Origin: OPU3-GD-OMZ sp964515235
GTDB lineage: Bacteria; Pseudomonadota; Gammaproteobacteria; Methylococcales; Methylomonadaceae
Direction of reading: 5' to 3'
Length of the DNA stretch: 64,000 nucleotides
Assembly: GCA_964515235.1 (NCBI GenBank)
Contig: CAZEVO010000008.1
Span: 3,347-67,346 of the forward strand
The translations under genes and the position numbers were made by a program. This document shows positions 36,307 to 46,862 of the stretch, piece after piece. Below the pieces are notes generated by a model that saw only the letters and a list, made by a program, of their open reading frames with translations, was not told the DNA's origin and searched no databases. How positions within the stretch are numbered: position 1 is the stretch's first letter; each line of letters begins with the position of its first letter.

Positions 36307-37430
36307 TCGACAAACCTTTGTCTAAACACAACCTTTATCCATGGCAACCCAAAAAATCGAAATAATAACAATATCCAAACCAAAAACATCAAGACATAGA
36401 CCCATGTCAAACTAAACCAAAGCGGTAAAACACCTTTTAACAACCAACCCTGACTAAATTTCTGTAAATTTGCGTAACTAAAATAAATCAAAAATGCGAC
36501 GAGCACATTACCATACACACCACCTCGCGGTGTTAATTGCGCTAAAGGAACTGCCAACAGCCCTAACATTAAAACCCCCAGAGGAATAGCAAGACGCCGC
36601 TGTAATTCAGCACTATGCCGCGAAGAGGATTTACTCAACAAAACCTTTGTAGGTAACGCCTCAGCATGATAAACAGGTAATTTTTTTTCTTTTTCAATCA
36701 ATAATCCATACTTATCAAAACGCTCTATTACAACATCTACCTGGCCGGGTTTACCACTCACTCTTTCTGCATTCTCTAAAACTATATAACGCCCGCCAGA
36801 CAAATCCTCCAACTGACCGTATGCAGCATTAATGACTTCAATATTCTTCGTTCTGTGGTTGGTTGCAAACACATTTTGCATCCTATTATTATCGTCAATA
36901 CCCTCTATAAAAAACATCAGATCACCACGCTGACGAAAACTCCCTGAAATCAATCCCCGTAATTCAAACTGCTGTTGATCTTGGTGCTTTATTTCAACTA
37001 TATTCGATTCTGCCCAAGGAATTGAAAATAAAGACAAGCATAAAGCCATCACGCTAACTGGTATTAAAAATATAGCAATAGACTGATAAATACGCATTAA
37101 CCCAGCCCCTCCCGAGGCAATTGCATCTATTTCATGATCGCGGTACATCCGCCCTAAAACGACCAATACCGCAATAAAAATCGCTGCTGGTAGAAAGCTA
37201 ATGCTAATTCCTAAAGCTTTATAACCAACAATTTTCATTACCGCACCACTAGAAATATGTCCTTCAATGGCTTGACCTAAAACTTTTACAAATTTTTTAC
37301 TAACTAAAATAATGACAATAACAAATAAAACAGAGAAAGCTGTCTTTAACAGCTCCCATGAAATCATTTTGTCAAGCACCGTCACTAGCCGACGGCGCTT
37401 AGACTCAATTAATGAATTTTTTTTCTGCAT
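36303..37430 (-). CDS. lptF: LPS export permease LptF
   Basis: The 375-residue partner of LptG, with the same six-helix plus jellyroll plan. PLAQLTPRGGVYGNVLVAFLIYFSYANLQ near the C-terminus is characteristic of LptF. AAGAGAGAG stands directly before the ATG. It diverges from pepA, the usual gammaproteobacterial arrangement. Confidence 0.94.
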   Translation of the reverse strand: MQKKNSLIESKRRRLVTVLDKMISWELLKTAFSVLFVIVIILVSKKFVKVLGQAIEGHISSGAVMKIVGYKALGISISFLPAAIFIAVLVVLGRMYRDHEIDAIASGGAGLMRIYQSIAIFLIPVSVMALCLSLFSIPWAESNIVEIKHQDQQQFELRGLISGSFRQRGDLMFFIEGIDDNNRMQNVFATNHRTKNIEVINAAYGQLEDLSGGRYIVLENAERVSGKPGQVDVVIERFDKYGLLIEKEKKLPVYHAEALPTKVLLSKSSSRHSAELQRRLAIPLGVLMLGLLAVPLAQLTPRGGVYGNVLVAFLIYFSYANLQKFSQGWLLKGVLPLWFSLTWVYVLMFLVWILLLFRFFGLPWIKVVFRQRFVE

Positions 37431-37520
37431 CTCTCTCTTAAAAACTATGGTTATAAGGTATATTATACGCCCGTGCCCTTGGGCTACCTATAAATGCCTA
37501 TAAACAATTTTGGAAAACTT

Positions 37521-39020
37521 ATGGAATTTTCATTACTAACATCACCCTATGAATCCAATCAAAAAGATTGTCTTATTTTAGGTGTTTTCGAAAATCAGCA
37601 ACACAGCCAAGAAAGTTCCGACTTTAACCTGCAAACACAAGGGCTCATTGATAACATCATTCAACGCGACAACTTTGATGGAACCATTGGAAGTACTTTA
37701 ACAATAAATTTCATCCCCAACAATTTGTATCAACGCTGCATTCTCGTTGGCCTCGGAAAACAAGATCAACCACTATCCAGTAAAAATTACCGGAAATTAT
37801 TATCCAGCACTATTAAGGCACTAAAAAACACACCAGCAACTAATGCGACCTGCTGCCTAACAAACACTACTGTTGAGAATCAACATAATCACTGGAAAAT
37901 ACGTCAAGTAGTAGAGGTCTTTCAAGGGGCCTGCTATCAATTTAGCGACCTAAAAAGTAAACCAGATCCTGCGATAAAATTAACCCATCTCAACATCGCC
38001 GTATCAGAGAATAACCGATTAGACTCAGAAATAGGAATTAAACAAGGTATTGCCCTCGCTAACGCTATAGAATTCACAAAGAACCTTGCAGATTTACCAG
38101 GCAACCACTGTACTCCTAGCTACCTTGCTGACCAAGCTCTGCAATTAAGCCAGCAAAATAACCGTTTATCCACACATATTCTCGAAGAAGATGAAATGGC
38201 TGAATTAGGCATGGGAGCACTCCTGTCTGTCAGCCGTGGCAGTCGGCAACCGGCCAAATTAATTACCATGGAATACCAAGGGGGAACGCCAGAATCAAAA
38301 CCTATTGTCCTTGTAGGGAAAGGACTAACCTTTGATGCCGGCGGCATATCCCTTAAGCCCAGTTCCGGTATGGATGAAATGAAATATGATATGTGTGGCG
38401 GCGCGAGTGTTTTAGGAGTCTTTCAAGCACTATCTGATCTCAACTTACCGATCAATGTCATTGGCCTAATCCCTACCTCTGAGAATATGCCCGACGGTAA
38501 TGCCAATAAACCCGGCGATATTGTGACCAGCATGTCTGGTTTGACCATCGAAATACTGAATACCGATGCAGAAGGCAGACTCATCTTATGCGATACACTA
38601 ACCTATGCACAACGGTATAACCCCGAAGTTGTTATCGACCTTGCCACACTAACAGGCGCCTGCATAACTGCTTTAGGTCGTCACCCAAGCGGTTTACTGG
38701 GTAATGATGATGCTCTGTGTGAAGACCTGTTTTCGGCTGCAACCACTGCCTGCGACCCAGTTTGGCGTCTGCCACTTTGGGATGAATACCAAGACCAATT
38801 AAAATCAAATTTTGCAGACATGGCCAATATTGGCGGTCCGGCAGGAGGCACCATTACTGCGGCTTGCTTTCTCTCACGCTTTACCAAAGATTTTCGCTGG
38901 GCACATTTAGATATTGCGGGCACTGCATGGAAATCCGGCGACCAAAAAGGCGCTACTGGCCGCCCAGTACCATTACTCACCCAGTACTTAATTGATTTTG
39001 CCAAAAATGCCAGCAATTGA
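37521..39020 (+). CDS. pepA: Leucyl aminopeptidase PepA
   Basis: A 499-residue M17 aminopeptidase that also acts as a DNA-binding accessory protein in E. coli. The di-metal site residues lie in GKGLTFDAGGISLKP and the family signature NTDAEGRL (near residue 350). The start at 37521 aligns MEFSLLTS with the E. coli MEFSVKS; an earlier ATG (37494) adds nine residues without support. holC overlaps its 3' end. Confidence 0.95.
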   Translation: MEFSLLTSPYESNQKDCLILGVFENQQHSQESSDFNLQTQGLIDNIIQRDNFDGTIGSTLTINFIPNNLYQRCILVGLGKQDQPLSSKNYRKLLSSTIKALKNTPATNATCCLTNTTVENQHNHWKIRQVVEVFQGACYQFSDLKSKPDPAIKLTHLNIAVSENNRLDSEIGIKQGIALANAIEFTKNLADLPGNHCTPSYLADQALQLSQQNNRLSTHILEEDEMAELGMGALLSVSRGSRQPAKLITMEYQGGTPESKPIVLVGKGLTFDAGGISLKPSSGMDEMKYDMCGGASVLGVFQALSDLNLPINVIGLIPTSENMPDGNANKPGDIVTSMSGLTIEILNTDAEGRLILCDTLTYAQRYNPEVVIDLATLTGACITALGRHPSGLLGNDDALCEDLFSAATTACDPVWRLPLWDEYQDQLKSNFADMANIGGPAGGTITAACFLSRFTKDFRWAHLDIAGTAWKSGDQKGATGRPVPLLTQYLIDFAKNASN

Positions 39021-39435
39021 TTTCTATATATTATCGACTACAAGCGAACAAGATCGCTATCAGTTTGTTTGCAAACTAGCCGAAAAAATTTTCAGACAAA
39101 AACAAAAGGCATTTTTTCTCACGCCTTCAATCGAAGACAGTGAGAATCTCGATGATTTACTATGGTCATTCAGACCCACCAGTTTTATCCCACACCAAAT
39201 CATCCAAAACAACACTCATTCATTATTTGATCAATTACTCATTAGCAATCAAGACATCCCTGATAACTGGTCCGGCATACTGGTTAATTTAACCCAGCAA
39301 TTAACACCCAACATAGAGAAACTAACCCGCATTATTGAAATTATTAATAATAATGAAGTCTGCCTGACAAAAGGTCGACAACGATACCGCCACTATAAAA
39401 AAATGAACTTAAGCCCTGATACACATAAAATTTAA
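39007..39435 (+). CDS. holC: DNA polymerase III chi subunit HolC
   Basis: A 142-residue protein that links the clamp loader to single-strand binding protein. The opening IDFYILSTTSEQDRYQFVCKLAEKIFRQKQKAFFLTPS and the LLWSFRPTSFIPHQI block fit HolC. The start at 39007 (MPAIDFY) overlaps the pepA stop by 14 bases. The chain is poorly conserved after residue 100, as usual for the family. valS follows at 84 bases, preserving the pepA-holC-valS order. Confidence 0.9.
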   Translation: MPAIDFYILSTTSEQDRYQFVCKLAEKIFRQKQKAFFLTPSIEDSENLDDLLWSFRPTSFIPHQIIQNNTHSLFDQLLISNQDIPDNWSGILVNLTQQLTPNIEKLTRIIEIINNNEVCLTKGRQRYRHYKKMNLSPDTHKI

Positions 39436-39519
39436 CCTTTTTAAATTGAACCAATTTAGCTTCCAGTTACAATCAGGTTAAAATAAAAAACTTACTTCGC
39501 TAAAACTTAAACTGCTTCC

Positions 39520-42330
39520 ATGGAAAAAACCTATAACCCTCATACAATTGAACAGAACCGATATCGCCACTGGGAAGAACAAGGCTATTTCAAACCCAAA
39601 GACGGTGATGATGCTTACTGCATTATGATTCCTCCACCTAATGTAACGGGTAGTCTCCATATGGGACACGCTTTTCAAGATACCATTATGGACATCCTGA
39701 CTCGCTTCCATCGTATGCAAGGTGATGCAACGTTATGGCAAGTAGGGACAGATCACGCCGGTATTGCGACACAAATGGTTGTTGAACGACTTATAGAAAG
39801 TGAAGGAAAAACACGCTTTGATTATGGCCGTGATCCCTTTATTGAAAAAGTATGGGACTGGAAACAACAATCCGGCGGCACTATTACGCAACAATTACGA
39901 CGAATGGGATCCTCTTTAGATTGGTCAAGAGAACGCTTTACCATGGATGAAGGCCTTTCCAAAGCCGTACAGGAAGTGTTTATAACCCTTTACCAAGAAG
40001 GGCTCATCTATCGAGGGAAAAGACTCGTTAACTGGGATCCGGTGCTACATACCGCTGTTTCAGATCTTGAAGTACTGTCCGAAGAAGAAAATGGTTTTTT
40101 ATGGCATATGCGCTATCCACTAAGCAACAATTCCGGTTATTTAGTCGTGGCCACAACTCGTCCCGAAACACTATTAGGTGACTTTGCTGTAGCGGTGCAT
40201 CCCGATGACGAGCGTTACCAGCATCTCATCGGGGAATCCGTTAAACTCCCCTTGACTAGCCGCGAAATACCCGTCATTGCCGACAGTTATGTAGACCCAG
40301 ATTTTGGTACCGGTTGTGTCAAAATAACTCCAGCTCATGATTTTAATGATTATGAAGTCTGGCTACGCCACCGAGACCAACCAACTGTCCAAGCTTTACC
40401 ACATGGCGGGCTCATCAACCTTTTCACCCCTGATGCAACTATTCGAGAGAATGAAGCAACTGAAGGCCAATTAATTCCAACTGCCTATGTCGGTCTTGAT
40501 CGTTTCGATGCGCGTAAAAAAATCATCAATGATCTTGAAACCAGTGGTTTACTGGAAAAAATTGAGGACCATAAATTAATGGTTCCCAGAGGGGATAGGA
40601 CTCACTCTATTATTGAACCACTGCTAACCGACCAATGGTATGTTAAAACGAAACCTTTGGCTGAGCCTGCAATTACTGCCGTTAAAAACGGTGACATTCG
40701 GTTTGTCCCGGATAACTGGAAAAATACCTATTTTGAATGGATGACTAATATTCAAGACTGGTGTATTTCAAGACAAATTTGGTGGGGACACCGTATTCCT
40801 GCCTGGTACGATGATAAAGGTGCGATCTATGTCGGACGATCTGAAACAGAAATTCGTCAACAATACCAATTGCCTGATGATGTCCAAATCCATCAAGACC
40901 CGGACGTTCTAGACACTTGGTTTTCATCAGCGCTCTGGCCTTTTTCAACCTTAGGTTGGCCAGAAAAAACCCCTGAACTTGATAAATACTACCCTACCAG
41001 CGTTTTGGTTACTGGCTTTGATATTATTTTCTTTTGGGTCGCAAGAATGATTATGATGGGCCTCAAGTTTATGGGCGATGTACCTTTTAAAGATGTTTAT
41101 GTCCATGGCTTAGTACGCGACTCCGAAGGACAAAAAATGTCCAAATCAAAAGGCAATGTCCTAGATCCAATTCATGTCATTGATGGCATTGACCTTGAAA
41201 GTCTGGTCAACAAAAGAACTGCTGATATGATGCAACCGCATTTGTCTGAGAAAATAGAGCGCCTGACCCGAAAAAGCTACCCAGATGGAATTCCAGGCTA
41301 TGGTACTGATGCGTTGCGCTTTACCTTTGCTTCTATTGCCTCAACAGGACGCGATATTCGTTTAGACAGTCATCGTATCGAAGGTTATCGAAACTTCTGC
41401 AACAAACTATGGAATGCTGCCCGCTATGTTTTAATGAACACAGAGGGGCAAGACAACGGCATGGACAATAACGCCGTTGAACTTTCTCAGGCTGACCACT
41501 GGATAACATCACGCTTCCAACAAGTTGTTACAACAACAACAGAGGCTATTGACAATTATCGTTTTGATCTTGCAGCGCAAGCTATTTACGAGTTCACTTG
41601 GAATGAATATTGCGACTGGTACCTTGAATTAGCAAAAATATCATTGCAAGATGGTAACCCAGATCAACAACGCGGAACACGGCAAACACTGGTAACCACG
41701 CTAGAAAAACTACTTCGCCTAACGCATCCTTTTATGCCTTTTATTACTGAAGAAATCTGGCAACGCGTTGCACCATTAACCGGCAATAACCAAGACTCAA
41801 TTATGCTGCAGTCTTATCCAAAAGCCAATAATCAACTCATTAGTAATAACGCCATTAAAGAAATCAATTGGGTCATGAGTTTTATTCTTGGCCTGCGTCG
41901 TATTCGCGGTGAAATGAATATAGCTCCTGGAAAAAAACTTAACGTTTTACTGCAACATGGCACAACGGAAGACCATGATTTAAAGACAAAAACAGAACAT
42001 TTCTTAATCAAACTAGGCCGCCTTGACTCGATTACTTGGTTAGATGATCATGAGACTCCGCCAGAATCTGCCATTGCTTTAGTCGGTACGTTACAAATAT
42101 TAATCCCCATGTCAGGGCTAATCGATAAAGCCGCAGAAATAACTCGTCTGGAAAAAGAAATTCTAAAAGTAACGAAGGAACTCCCTCGAATTGAAGGGAA
42201 GCTCAAGAACCCGAACTTTATTGCTCGCGCTCCCCAATCCGTCATTGACAAAGAGAAGGAGAAACTCACCAACTTGAACCTGTCTCTTTCTCAATTAAAG
42301 ACCCAACTCCAGAAAATCACACAACTTTAA
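39520..42330 (+). CDS. valS: Valine-tRNA ligase ValS
   Basis: A 936-residue class I synthetase. The HIGH motif appears as HMGH (47-50) after PPPNVTGS, KMSKS is at 539-543, the editing domain with TTRPETLLGD lies between, and a C-terminal coiled coil (about 875-935) contacts tRNA. Length and order of parts are as in E. coli ValS. Confidence 0.97.
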   Translation: MEKTYNPHTIEQNRYRHWEEQGYFKPKDGDDAYCIMIPPPNVTGSLHMGHAFQDTIMDILTRFHRMQGDATLWQVGTDHAGIATQMVVERLIESEGKTRFDYGRDPFIEKVWDWKQQSGGTITQQLRRMGSSLDWSRERFTMDEGLSKAVQEVFITLYQEGLIYRGKRLVNWDPVLHTAVSDLEVLSEEENGFLWHMRYPLSNNSGYLVVATTRPETLLGDFAVAVHPDDERYQHLIGESVKLPLTSREIPVIADSYVDPDFGTGCVKITPAHDFNDYEVWLRHRDQPTVQALPHGGLINLFTPDATIRENEATEGQLIPTAYVGLDRFDARKKIINDLETSGLLEKIEDHKLMVPRGDRTHSIIEPLLTDQWYVKTKPLAEPAITAVKNGDIRFVPDNWKNTYFEWMTNIQDWCISRQIWWGHRIPAWYDDKGAIYVGRSETEIRQQYQLPDDVQIHQDPDVLDTWFSSALWPFSTLGWPEKTPELDKYYPTSVLVTGFDIIFFWVARMIMMGLKFMGDVPFKDVYVHGLVRDSEGQKMSKSKGNVLDPIHVIDGIDLESLVNKRTADMMQPHLSEKIERLTRKSYPDGIPGYGTDALRFTFASIASTGRDIRLDSHRIEGYRNFCNKLWNAARYVLMNTEGQDNGMDNNAVELSQADHWITSRFQQVVTTTTEAIDNYRFDLAAQAIYEFTWNEYCDWYLELAKISLQDGNPDQQRGTRQTLVTTLEKLLRLTHPFMPFITEEIWQRVAPLTGNNQDSIMLQSYPKANNQLISNNAIKEINWVMSFILGLRRIRGEMNIAPGKKLNVLLQHGTTEDHDLKTKTEHFLIKLGRLDSITWLDDHETPPESAIALVGTLQILIPMSGLIDKAAEITRLEKEILKVTKELPRIEGKLKNPNFIARAPQSVIDKEKEKLTNLNLSLSQLKTQLQKITQL

Positions 42331-42419
42331 TCCTCATCATTAATTAACAAGTCCTAAACATCCATTAGACAACGTCACTATTTCTTCTATCTTTAGCAAG
42401 ATCAGAAGGAATAGTTGCC

Positions 42420-44135
42420 GTGGACTCTAAAAATATACCCAAAATAACAATCGGACTCGTTAAAAGCCTCATTAACAGAGGGCTTATTAATGAAACTGAT
42501 ACACCCGAACTGATTAGCCAAGCCGAAAAAAAGAACGTTTCAGTACTCAGTTATATTCTAAATCGACAACTCGTTGATAGTTACAGTGTCGCAATGATTG
42601 CTGTAGAAGAGTTCGGTTTATCCTATTTAGACCTTGATGTTATTGATATACACCAACTACCACTCTCAGAATTAACTAAATCATTAATTCAAGAATATCA
42701 GGCTCTTCCCTTATTTAAACGCAATAACACATTATTTATTGGTTTATCGGATCCAACGAACAGTCACGCTCTAAAGCAAATAAAATTTCATACCCGCCAA
42801 CAAACTGAAATTATTATCGTTGAAGATGACAAGCTCAACACTGCGATTCAGACCTGCCTAGAAGCTCAAGAAACAACCATAGCAGATATTATTGATGAGA
42901 ATATCAGCATTATTGAAGAAGAAGAACCACTTACTAGCCAACAAAATAATATCGATAATCCTTCTGAGATTGATGATGCACCAATCGTTCGATTCGTTAA
43001 GCAAATCCTAGTTGATGCTATAAAAAAAGGAGCCTCTGATATTCATATAGAACCCTACGAACATTTTTTCAGAATCCGATTCCGGGCGGATGGTATTTTA
43101 CAAGAAATAGCCTCCCCCCCGGGCAATATGGCTAACCGGATGATTTCACGCATAAAAGTCATGGCCAAAATGGATATTGCGATACGACGCATTCCTCAAG
43201 ATGGCCGAATAAAAATTAAATTATCAAAAGATAAATTTATCGACTTTCGTGTTAATACTTGCCCAACTCTCTATGGTGAAAAAGTAGTCCTCAGAATCTT
43301 GGATCCCTCCAGCGCAACATTAGGCATTGAAGTTCTAGGATTTGAGAGCACCCAAATGAAATCCTTTTTGAATGCAATCAATCAACCCTATGGCTTAATC
43401 CTGATTACCGGCCCAACAGGCAGCGGCAAAACGGTCACACTTTACACCGCACTTAATATCTTAAACTCACCTCAGCTCAATATATCAACTGCTGAAGACC
43501 CTGTTGAAATAACAATCCCAGGTATTAATCAAGTTACTATGAACCCAAAGGCCGGTGTTAACTTTTCGACCACACTAAGAGCATTCTTGCGACAGGACCC
43601 TGATGTCATAATGGTAGGTGAAATTAGGGATCAGGAAACAGCTGAAATAGCAGTCAAAGCTGCTCAAACGGGTCATTTAGTGCTATCAACACTTCATACC
43701 AATGATGCTCCGCAGACATTGAGCCGACTCATTCAAATGGGCATTCCACCTTACAATATTGTGTCCTCAATACAATTAATTGTTGCCCAACGCTTGGTTC
43801 GTAAATTATGTGACTATTGCAAACAAGAAGAAAGACTGCCCGATAAAATCCTCTTAGATGCTGGTTTTAGTCAAGAATCACTTAAAAACCTCACACTCTT
43901 TGCCCCACAAGGCTGCGAACAGTGTAATAACGGCTACCTTGGCCGCATAGGTATTTATCAGGTTATGCCTATTAGTAATGCCATGCAGCAACTGATTCTA
44001 GCTAACTGTGATTCAAATCAACTTGAAACACAATGTCAGGCAGAGAATATTCTAAATTTAAGGCAAGCAGCACTTCAAAAAGCCAGTGACGGCATCACTA
44101 GTCTTGAAGAAATAAACCGAGTGACTCAAGGGTAA
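42420..44135 (+). CDS. pilB: Type IV pilus assembly ATPase PilB
   Basis: A 571-residue extension ATPase. It has an MshE-like N-terminal domain (about 10-150), a secretion-ATPase core with Walker A GPTGSGKT (331-338), Asp/His boxes (AEDPVEITIPGINQ, TGHLVLSTLHTNDAP), Walker B region QDPDVIMVGEIRD, and a zinc site (CDYC...CEQC, near 464-500). The start is GTG after AGAAGGA. It is followed four bases later by pilC. No pilA or pilD is near. Confidence 0.96.
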   Translation: MDSKNIPKITIGLVKSLINRGLINETDTPELISQAEKKNVSVLSYILNRQLVDSYSVAMIAVEEFGLSYLDLDVIDIHQLPLSELTKSLIQEYQALPLFKRNNTLFIGLSDPTNSHALKQIKFHTRQQTEIIIVEDDKLNTAIQTCLEAQETTIADIIDENISIIEEEEPLTSQQNNIDNPSEIDDAPIVRFVKQILVDAIKKGASDIHIEPYEHFFRIRFRADGILQEIASPPGNMANRMISRIKVMAKMDIAIRRIPQDGRIKIKLSKDKFIDFRVNTCPTLYGEKVVLRILDPSSATLGIEVLGFESTQMKSFLNAINQPYGLILITGPTGSGKTVTLYTALNILNSPQLNISTAEDPVEITIPGINQVTMNPKAGVNFSTTLRAFLRQDPDVIMVGEIRDQETAEIAVKAAQTGHLVLSTLHTNDAPQTLSRLIQMGIPPYNIVSSIQLIVAQRLVRKLCDYCKQEERLPDKILLDAGFSQESLKNLTLFAPQGCEQCNNGYLGRIGIYQVMPISNAMQQLILANCDSNQLETQCQAENILNLRQAALQKASDGITSLEEINRVTQG

Positions 44136-44139
44136 ATTT

Positions 44140-45360
44140 ATGACTAAAAACAATCTAGCCACAGAATATAACTGGCGTGGTATCAATACCGTAACAGGAA
44201 AAACTACAAAAGGTTCTCTAAGTAGTCATAATATAACTGCAGCTCAAGCTGAACTTCGTCGTCAGAATATAAGAATCACTCGTATTAAACCTAAACCAAA
44301 AGCTCTTCTATCTACTCGAAAAAAGAAGATCACCAGTAAAGATATTGCCGTTCTCAGCCGGCAATTAGCTACCATGCTAGATGCTGGGGTTCCTTTAGTT
44401 CAGGCTTTTGAAATCACCGGTCACGGCCATGACAATGAGAGTATGAAAACCTTACTACTCGATATAAAAAAAGATATCGAAAATGGCTTATCCTTTACTG
44501 AGTCCCTAAGAAAACGACCTGATTATTTTGATGATCTCTTCTGCAGCCTTGTTCAGGCTGGTGAGCAAGCCGGTGTTTTAGAGATATTGCTCGATAAAAT
44601 AGCAACTTACAAAGAAAAAACTGAATCACTTAAAGCCAAAATTAAAAAAGCACTCACTTACCCTATCGCTGTCGTGATCGTTGCCATACTAGTCACCGCA
44701 ATTCTATTACTTTTTGTCGTTCCAGTCTTTGAAGAACTGTTTCAAGACTTTGGCGCTGATCTTCCACTTTTTACACGCTTAGTCATTGATCTATCCGACT
44801 GGCTACAGGATTTTTGGTGGGTTGTATTAGGAGTGCTCGCGATCATTGTAATGATTGTCCGCTTTTTTCATAAGCGCTCTCCCAATTTCCGTCATACTCT
44901 TGATAAGATTTACTTGCTGATCCCTGTCATCGGCCCCATTTTACGTAAAGCAGCTATCGCCCGCTTTGCTCGAACACTATCAACACTTTCGACAGCTGGC
45001 GTACCCTTAGTCGAGGCCTTAACCTCAGTCTCTGGTGCGACAGGGAATCATGTTTATAGCCAACAAGTACTTGCTATTCGAGACAAAGTCTCCACAGGAC
45101 AGCAGTTACAACTGAGCATGCAACAAACTGAAGTTTTCCCCTCTCTTATTATTCAAATGGTTGCTATTGGTGAAGAGTCCGGCTCTATGGATAAAATGCT
45201 CAGCAAGGTTGCTGATTTTTATGAAGAAGACATTGATAATGCCGTTGATAACCTAAGCGATTTACTAGAACCTTTAATTATGGTGATTCTGGGCAGTTTA
45301 GTCGGTAGTTTAGTTGTTGCCATGTATCTACCCATTTTCAAGTTAGGATCCGTGATATAA
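44140..45360 (+). CDS. pilC: Type IV pilus inner-membrane platform protein PilC
   Basis: A 406-residue GspF/PilC family protein with two repeated cytoplasmic four-helix domains (KDIAVLSRQLATMLDAGVPLVQAFE... near 68 and ARFARTLSTLSTAGVPLVEALT near 278) and three membrane helices (about 175-195, 225-245, 378-400). It should anchor the pilus motor ATPase PilB. After it comes coaE, where many gammaproteobacteria carry pilD first. Confidence 0.95.
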   Translation: MTKNNLATEYNWRGINTVTGKTTKGSLSSHNITAAQAELRRQNIRITRIKPKPKALLSTRKKKITSKDIAVLSRQLATMLDAGVPLVQAFEITGHGHDNESMKTLLLDIKKDIENGLSFTESLRKRPDYFDDLFCSLVQAGEQAGVLEILLDKIATYKEKTESLKAKIKKALTYPIAVVIVAILVTAILLLFVVPVFEELFQDFGADLPLFTRLVIDLSDWLQDFWWVVLGVLAIIVMIVRFFHKRSPNFRHTLDKIYLLIPVIGPILRKAAIARFARTLSTLSTAGVPLVEALTSVSGATGNHVYSQQVLAIRDKVSTGQQLQLSMQQTEVFPSLIIQMVAIGEESGSMDKMLSKVADFYEEDIDNAVDNLSDLLEPLIMVILGSLVGSLVVAMYLPIFKLGSVI

Positions 45361-45458
45361 CTGCCGTTAAACAAGATAATTGATATCAAAAACACCTTAA
45401 AGGTTATACTGTAAAAAAAAAATATTTTTTATCATCGTAATTATCCAAACGATAAATT

Positions 45459-46064
45459 ATGCTCAAAATTGGACTCACAGGGGGTATTGGTAGTGGCAAA
45501 AGTACCGCTGCAAATTATTTTGAATCACTCGGTGTTCCCATTATTGATGCCGATGATATTGCACACCAATTAACACAACCAGGACAACCTGCCCTTCAAG
45601 AAATAGCCATACACTTTGGCTCCTATTTTGATAAACAGGGTCACTTAAAGAGGGCTGAACTTCGCGAACTTGTCTTCTCAGACGCCACCCAAAGACAATG
45701 TCTTGAAAATATTCTTCACCCTTTAATTTATCGTGAAATTTTTACTGCCATTGAACAATTAAAATCCGACTATATTTTACTCTGCATTCCCCTACTCATT
45801 GAGAAGAACCTGTTTCATTGGGTTGATAGAACACTCGTAATAGACTGCCCAGAGGCACTACAGATGAGTCGCGTTAAACAGAGAAATGGCCTACCAAGCA
45901 ATCAGATTAAGAACATTATCAATTGTCAAAGTTCACGAAAATCACGATTATCGGCTGCCAATGATGTAATCACCAATAGTGGCAGCACACAAGAACTTGC
46001 AGAATCAGTAAAAAAACTGCACAATTTCTACCAATCCTTATGTCAATCATGTGCCGATCAATAG
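45459..46064 (+). CDS. coaE: Dephospho-CoA kinase CoaE
   Basis: A 201-residue P-loop kinase for the last step of coenzyme A synthesis. Walker A GGIGSGKST (8-16), IDADDIAHQL, and the lid region VKQRNGLPSNQI are present. The panBCD genes elsewhere in the window supply the same pathway. It is three bases from zapD. Confidence 0.95.
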   Translation: MLKIGLTGGIGSGKSTAANYFESLGVPIIDADDIAHQLTQPGQPALQEIAIHFGSYFDKQGHLKRAELRELVFSDATQRQCLENILHPLIYREIFTAIEQLKSDYILLCIPLLIEKNLFHWVDRTLVIDCPEALQMSRVKQRNGLPSNQIKNIINCQSSRKSRLSAANDVITNSGSTQELAESVKKLHNFYQSLCQSCADQ

Positions 46065-46067
46065 TCT

Positions 46068-46841
46068 GTGAATAATTTCCTATCCTACGAATTCCCACTC
46101 AAAGAACGCATTCGTCTCTTTATGCGTTTAGAACACCTTTTCCAACAATTTGATCATTGCTTACAAGGCACAACCGTTTGGGATAAACGCGCCGCCATTG
46201 ATGTTCTTCATTCAATCATTACCTTATTTTCACGTAATGACATTAAATCAGCTATTTTAAAAGAATTAGAACGCCATACGTCCATACTAACTATGGTGTC
46301 AAAGAATGAAGATATTGACGATTCAAAACTTCAATCTATTTTGCATGAAGTACAATCTGTCAGTCAGTCACTCTACCAATGTAACGGAAAAATTGGCATT
46401 GCTATCATTGAAGGAAATGAACTACTCAAGAACGTTACCCAACGAACCTCAATTCCCGGCGGTAGTTGTTCTTTTGATTTGCCTGGTTTTCATTATTGGT
46501 TAGAACAAGCCCCTCCTCAACAGCGCAATGATCTTGAAAAATGGTCGGCATCATTTTCTGACATTCGTCATGCTATTGAACTTGTCTTAAGATTTATTCG
46601 CCAAAGTAGTTCCCCCAGTCAGGAAATTGCACAAATGGGCTTTTTCCAAGATAATCTGGACCAATCATCATCCTACCAACTCATCCAAGTTCGTCTCGAC
46701 AAAGCACTTCCTTGTTATGCTGAAATCAGCGGTGGCAAACATCGTTTCTCCATTCGATTTATGATGCCGTCAAAAGATGGCGGCAGACCAACGCAAACAC
46801 AATCCGACATTCCATTTGAGATCACCCGTTGTTTACTATAA
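46068..46841 (+). CDS. zapD: Cell division protein ZapD
   Basis: A 257-residue DUF1342 protein that cross-links FtsZ filaments in E. coli. It opens with LSYEFPLKERIRLFMRLEHLF and contains CSFDLPGFHYWLEQ and the C-terminal beta domain ending DIPFEITRCLL. The start is GTG, three bases after coaE, with no clear ribosome site, so coupling to coaE is likely. The small yacG gene that usually follows is not found; the next gene faces the other way. Confidence 0.93.
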   Translation: MNNFLSYEFPLKERIRLFMRLEHLFQQFDHCLQGTTVWDKRAAIDVLHSIITLFSRNDIKSAILKELERHTSILTMVSKNEDIDDSKLQSILHEVQSVSQSLYQCNGKIGIAIIEGNELLKNVTQRTSIPGGSCSFDLPGFHYWLEQAPPQQRNDLEKWSASFSDIRHAIELVLRFIRQSSSPSQEIAQMGFFQDNLDQSSSYQLIQVRLDKALPCYAEISGGKHRFSIRFMMPSKDGGRPTQTQSDIPFEITRCLL

Positions 46842-46862
46842 ACACTAACCCAGTAACACAAC

